Assembly: GCA_009782975.1 (NCBI GenBank)
Contig: WRIA01000061.1
Span: 1-5,427 of the forward strand
Length of the DNA stretch: 5,427 nucleotides
Origin: Clostridiales bacterium
GTDB lineage: Bacteria > Bacillota_B > Dehalobacteriia > UBA4068
Direction of reading: 5' to 3'
Shown: positions 4,162 through 5,427 of the stretch, one piece after another
Numbering within the stretch: the stretch's first letter is position 1
Layout: each line of letters begins with the position of its first letter
Translations under genes and position numbers: made by a program
Notes under the pieces: generated by a model
Told to the model about the DNA's origin: nothing
Seen by the model: only the letters and a program-made list of their open reading frames with translations
The model's database searches: none

Positions 4162-5307
4162 TCAATTAAGACCGGCCACTATGGCCTTATAATTCTCTAT
4201 CTCCCAAAACAGCGCGTCCATAGCCGTTTTAACGGCATCCTGCTGCGTTTTATAGCTGTTCTCCTCCGCTTGCAGGGCTATCTCCGCCATAAGGCCCACC
4301 TGATGCTGTAAACGGCTTTGTTTTACTTTCTGCTCTGCCACGACCAGGCGCTGCTCCTCCAAAAGCAGGGTGTTATTTGCGTCTGCCATCTTGTGATACT
4401 GGGTGGAAAGGGCCAGGGCTATCTGCTCTTTTTGCGCTTCTATGGTAAGGGTTATTATCCTTTTTTGATCATCGTTATCTGTATATTTATGCTCCGCCTG
4501 CTTCAATTTAAGGGTGTAGCTGTTATCGCAAGCGCTTTGGGTGTCCTCGCTAAGAACGGTTTTACCCAAAAACTCCCGGTTGGGCTTTGGTATGCTTCCC
4601 AGCTTTATTATCTGTACCTGGGGCCAGCCCACCGTAAGCTTCAACTGATTAAGCAACTGGGCGCACTGGCTTTCCAGCTGCCTTATGCCGGTATCCAATT
4701 CGGCCAAAGCCAGCTCCGCCTCGCTTACCGCCAGCGCCGTGCCTACTCCGGCGGATTGTTGTGTCTTGGCCAGCCGCAGGCTTTCTTCCAGCAAAGCGCG
4801 GCCGGAGCGCATTTTATTGATGGCGTCCTGTAGCTGATGATAGGTTATAAAAAGCATCTGACCGCTGTTTATAAGCCTGGCCTCGGTTTGCGGTATCTGT
4901 ATCCTTAACTGTTCCACCTGCAAATTGATGCCGTCCAGGCTTATACTGCCTGCGGACATCTGGCTCATGGACATGGATTGCAGCATAAAGCCGGCCAATT
5001 GCTTTTCGTCCATGCTTATCTCCGGGTTCATCAAAATATTGTTATAGGATTGCCCCAGGCGCGCTAAGGCCTGGCTGGAGCCTTTTGTGCTGTCTTTTAT
5101 GTCGGATAATTCGTCCCTGGCCTTTTGCAGTATGGGCAAGCTGCGCTGCATAATATCCAGATTTTTGTTTTCCCCGGGTACGCGCAAGGCAATATCCGCG
5201 TAATCCAGCTGCGCGGTGTCTTTGGCCCAGGCCGCGCCGCTTATCAGCAGTATAAGGCTTAAAACCAGCATAAGAGTGCCCGCTAAACGCCATATCTTTC
5301 TGTTCAT
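4162..5307 (-). CDS. TolC-family-like outer membrane efflux protein
   Basis: This 381-residue exported protein begins with a clear signal peptide: basic MNRKIWR, a hydrophobic core to about residue 22 and a cleavage site AWA|KD after residue 28. There is no lipobox cysteine. The mature part is mostly long helices rich in Gln, Glu, Leu and Ala. Two stretches resemble the duplicated coiled-coil halves of TolC-type proteins: a middle one with GTALAVSEAELALAELD and LNQLKLTVGWP, and a C-terminal one with SRLQHQVGLMAEIALQAEEN before the last helix. TolC proteins form trimeric channels across the outer membrane and periplasm for efflux or type I secretion. It is shorter than most TolC proteins (usually over 400 residues), and its barrel-strand segments are hard to see. 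GGGAGG (5320-5315) lies 7 bases before ATG 5307. No membrane fusion protein or inner-membrane pump lies in the window. A periplasmic coiled-coil protein is the alternative. Confidence 0.75.
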   Translation of the reverse strand: MNRKIWRLAGTLMLVLSLILLISGAAWAKDTAQLDYADIALRVPGENKNLDIMQRSLPILQKARDELSDIKDSTKGSSQALARLGQSYNNILMNPEISMDEKQLAGFMLQSMSMSQMSAGSISLDGINLQVEQLRIQIPQTEARLINSGQMLFITYHQLQDAINKMRSGRALLEESLRLAKTQQSAGVGTALAVSEAELALAELDTGIRQLESQCAQLLNQLKLTVGWPQVQIIKLGSIPKPNREFLGKTVLSEDTQSACDNSYTLKLKQAEHKYTDNDDQKRIITLTIEAQKEQIALALSTQYHKMADANNTLLLEEQRLVVAEQKVKQSRLQHQVGLMAEIALQAEENSYKTQQDAVKTAMDALFWEIENYKAIVAGLN

Positions 5308-5353
5308 AAAAATGCCTCCCTTTAACCGTAATCTTTTGGCCGCTATATGTATT

Positions 5354-5371
5354 CTGCTTTTCTGAAAGCAG
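5354..5371. repeat. Inverted repeat upstream of the TolC-like gene
   Basis: CTGCTTT (5354-5360) and AAAGCAG (5365-5371) are perfect 7-base arms around TCTG, about 47 bases before the start codon of the minus-strand gene. It could be an operator or a leader hairpin. No U-tract follows on the minus strand, so it is not an attenuator of the usual kind. Confidence 0.5.
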
Positions 5372-5375
5372 GAAA

Positions 5376-5401
5376 TTCTTACTTTAAGACTTTCTTACTT
5401 T
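5376..5401. repeat. Direct repeat AAAGTAAGAA x2 upstream of the TolC-like gene
   Basis: On the minus strand AAAGTAAGAA occurs at 5401-5392 and 5385-5376, a 16-base period with a 6-base spacer. It lies upstream of the inverted repeat in the presumed promoter region, where an activator or repressor could bind as a tandem dimer. I could not identify a convincing -35/-10 pair between it and the gene. The remaining bases to 5427 hold nothing I can assign. Confidence 0.45.
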
Positions 5402-5427
5402 CTCTTTTTGTGATACCTGCCGGGGCG

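Noticed and set aside
4318..4833. 171-residue plus-strand open frame opposite the TolC-like gene
   Set aside because: It lies antisense to a gene with a signal peptide and a good ribosome binding site, and shows no recognisable domain.

Overview
The window looks like chromosomal DNA of a diderm Firmicute, most plausibly Negativicutes (inference). Strong AGGAGG-type ribosome binding sites, AT-rich TTGnnn/TATAAT promoters and a CspA/zinc-ribbon gene pair fit Firmicutes. The TolC-like protein with a signal peptide at the right end implies an outer membrane. The genes are GC-rich, the intergenic regions AT-rich, and no gene here identifies the genus.

Layout: (1) 1-356 holds the 3' end of a protein with a C-terminal membrane anchor, closed by a strong intrinsic terminator. 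(2) 357-723 has no gene I can support, only small repeats and weak dyads. (3) 738-2919 is a two-gene plus-strand unit: a fold-type II PLP threonine/serine dehydratase and, after 34 bases, alanine racemase. (4) 2934-2961 is a terminator hairpin between convergent genes, with its U-tract on the minus strand. (5) 3027-3799 is a divergent pair: a minus-strand CspA-type cold shock protein and a plus-strand 91-residue double zinc-ribbon protein. Both have good promoters and structured 5' leaders. (6) 3812-3848 is a strong terminator, followed by about 320 gene-free bases that contain an array of eight 21-bp repeat units. (7) 4162-5307 is a minus-strand TolC-family-like protein, with direct and inverted repeats upstream.

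How it fits together: alanine racemase makes D-alanine for peptidoglycan, and the dehydratase before it probably removes ammonia from threonine or serine. The cold shock protein is an RNA chaperone. The zinc-ribbon gene beside it has a leader in which a CCUCCU segment can pair with its own Shine-Dalgarno, suggesting control at the RNA level. That leader and the 21-bp array are the least explained parts of the window. I saw no CRISPR array, tRNA, rRNA or complete mobile element.
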